Shown here one piece after another: positions 63,195 through 64,000 of a stretch of 64,000 nt of DNA. Positions within the stretch are counted from its first letter, which is position 1; every line of letters starts with the position of its first letter. The notes under the pieces are model-generated. The model was not told where the DNA came from and did no database searches. It saw nothing but the letters and a program-made list of their open reading frames with translations. Both the position numbers and the translations under genes were made by a program. The stretch is from assembly GCF_002303885.1 (NCBI RefSeq), contig NZ_MRCM01000010.1:1-64000 (forward strand), read 5' to 3'. This stretch comes from Flavobacterium sp. ACN2. GTDB taxonomy: Bacteria > Bacteroidota > Bacteroidia > Flavobacteriales > Flavobacteriaceae.

Positions 63195-63563
63195 ATGAAG
63201 TTTTGCGTTTACATATTTTTATTTGCGATCGTGTTTAGACCCGCTTTTCCGTTTTTGGATTACGTCGTCAACTACCATTACATTGCAACTGAATTATGCG
63301 AAAACAAAAATGCTCCCGAACTTCACTGCAACGGAAAATGCCATTTGAAAAAAGAGCTGGCAAAAAGCTATAAAAACGATACGCCAGCTTCTAACGAAAA
63401 GAAAAGTGAAACAACAGAAACATTGGTGCTCTTTATGGTCAAAATCCCAGTATTTTCCTTTAATGAAAACAGGGTTATCCATTTCATAATACATACATTT
63501 TACAACAACTTATACTCTCATTTAGAGGCCGTCAATATCTTTCGCCCTCCTATTTTCATCTGA
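63195..63563 (+). CDS. Small exported protein with CxGKC motif, probably copper-related
   Basis: A 122-residue protein: N-terminal hydrophobic segment (residues about 3-20), then ATELCENKNAPELHCNGKCHLKKELAK, where three Cys and a His could hold a metal, a variable linker, and the C-terminus HLEAVNIFRPPIFI. It is divergent from the nos operon across the shared operator. The FRPPI ending also occurs in the small protein at 37110-37487 next to a metal RND pump. The motif and the copper need of NosZ point to copper handling, but no function is known to me. Confidence 0.65.
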   Translation: MKFCVYIFLFAIVFRPAFPFLDYVVNYHYIATELCENKNAPELHCNGKCHLKKELAKSYKNDTPASNEKKSETTETLVLFMVKIPVFSFNENRVIHFIIHTFYNNLYSHLEAVNIFRPPIFI

Positions 63564-63634
63564 TTTTATTTGATTCTTTTCCTTCCGAGTAGTTTCGGCA
63601 GACCTTTTATTATCATTATTTAAATCATAATCAC

Positions 63635-64000
63635 ATGAAAATTTTAAAATACACAGCACTTTTATTTTTATCAATTGTTTTATTCTCTTGTTCTTCTGAT
63701 GATGCTTCAGAAATTCCAGCAGATGAAACCACGGGACTTCATAAAATACAGGAAATCGCAAATGACACTCATACAATAGAATTATTCTCGTCAACAGGTT
63801 CTTTGGTTCAAGGTTATAATCATGTTTCTCTTCGAATAAAAGACAAGAAAACCAACACTTATATTACAGATGCCGAAATCAGCTGGACACCATTAATGCA
63901 TATGGCTATGATGCAGCATTCTTGCCCAAGATCTGAAGTAGGGAAAGTAGACAAGAAAACAATTTTTGAAGGAGATATCATCTTTCAAATGGCGCAAAAC
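63635..64000 (+). CDS. Met/His-rich YtkA-like lipoprotein (cut by the window end)
   Basis: The first 122 codons of a gene that runs off the right edge. A lipoprotein signal (MKILKYTALLFLSIVLFSC, Cys19) and an acidic linker precede a beta-sandwich with VQGYNHVSLRIKDKKTNTYITDAEISW and the motif MHMAMMQHSCPRSEV, a likely Cu-binding cluster. The pattern resembles YtkA/FixH-like domains. It is 71 nt after the CxGKC gene on the same strand and probably shares its transcript and the upstream operator. Copper delivery is inferred. Confidence 0.7.
   Translation, partial: MKILKYTALLFLSIVLFSCSSDDASEIPADETTGLHKIQEIANDTHTIELFSSTGSLVQGYNHVSLRIKDKKTNTYITDAEISWTPLMHMAMMQHSCPRSEVGKVDKKTIFEGDIIFQMAQN

Overview
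The window reads as the chromosome of a Flavobacterium-like member of the Bacteroidota. It is AT-rich. It carries the gliding genes gldF and gldG, a SprB-repeat adhesin with a type IX secretion sorting tail, promoters of the Bacteroidota form TAnnTTTG, and many families typical of the group: DUF4294, a ligase-associated DNA-repair cluster, a TPR-containing LytS-type kinase, and a clade II Sec-type nitrous oxide reductase. No tRNA, rRNA, CRISPR array, insertion sequence or prophage is visible. The left edge does hold a strong promoter pointing out of the window that looks like an rRNA or tRNA operon promoter.

Layout. 1-544: outward promoter and interspersed-repeat debris. 0.5-2.4 kb: DUF4294 protein and an M42 peptidase, divergent. 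2.4-10 kb: an OmpR-type two-component system followed by a TolC / adaptor / heavy-metal RND pump operon, with regularly spaced TTTTAAG repeats between the two. 10-12 kb: two paralogous ankyrin proteins flanking an SRPBCC protein. 12-18 kb: GH26 mannanase, purC, DUF502, HAD phosphatase, DUF1801, a lipoprotein and PhoH, all on the minus strand. 18-25.5 kb: a SAM hydroxide adenosyltransferase-family protein, a monooxygenase-fold protein, gldF-gldG, dnaN, a DsbA/FrnE-type protein and a DUF202 protein, interspersed with long inverted repeats. 25.5-31.3 kb: the complete four-gene ligase-associated DNA damage response cluster. 31.5-37.5 kb: a second metal RND system in which the pump is fused to its TolC partner. 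37.7-46 kb: three small envelope genes, a LytS/LytTR pair, an HxlR regulator and a mechanosensitive channel. 46-55.5 kb: a tail-collar protein, a receptor-fold protein without a signal peptide, a 2093-residue SprB-repeat adhesin and an OmpA-family protein. 55.6-64 kb: a Crp/Fnr regulator and the nitrous oxide respiration locus (cytochrome c, nosZ, nosL fusion, nosD, nosF, nosY, truncated hemoglobin), with a divergent, probably copper-related gene pair running off the right end.

The strongest new signal is regulatory. The same FNR/CRP-type operator, TATGAT-N4-ATCATA, occurs at both ends of the nos locus (63131-63146 and 56269-56284), and I found it in no other intergenic region I read. At the right end it sits between divergent genes. 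The last G of a TAnnTTTG-like element lies 36.5 nt from the operator centre on both sides, as expected for a two-way activated promoter driving the nos operon one way and the copper-related genes the other. At the left end the same 36.5-nt spacing recurs on the plus strand. There it is followed by no gene, only about 80 nt without a start codon and then a strong terminator. This predicts a small RNA made under low oxygen or nitric oxide, comparable in logic to enterobacterial FnrS. All of this rests on sequence pattern only and needs transcript data.
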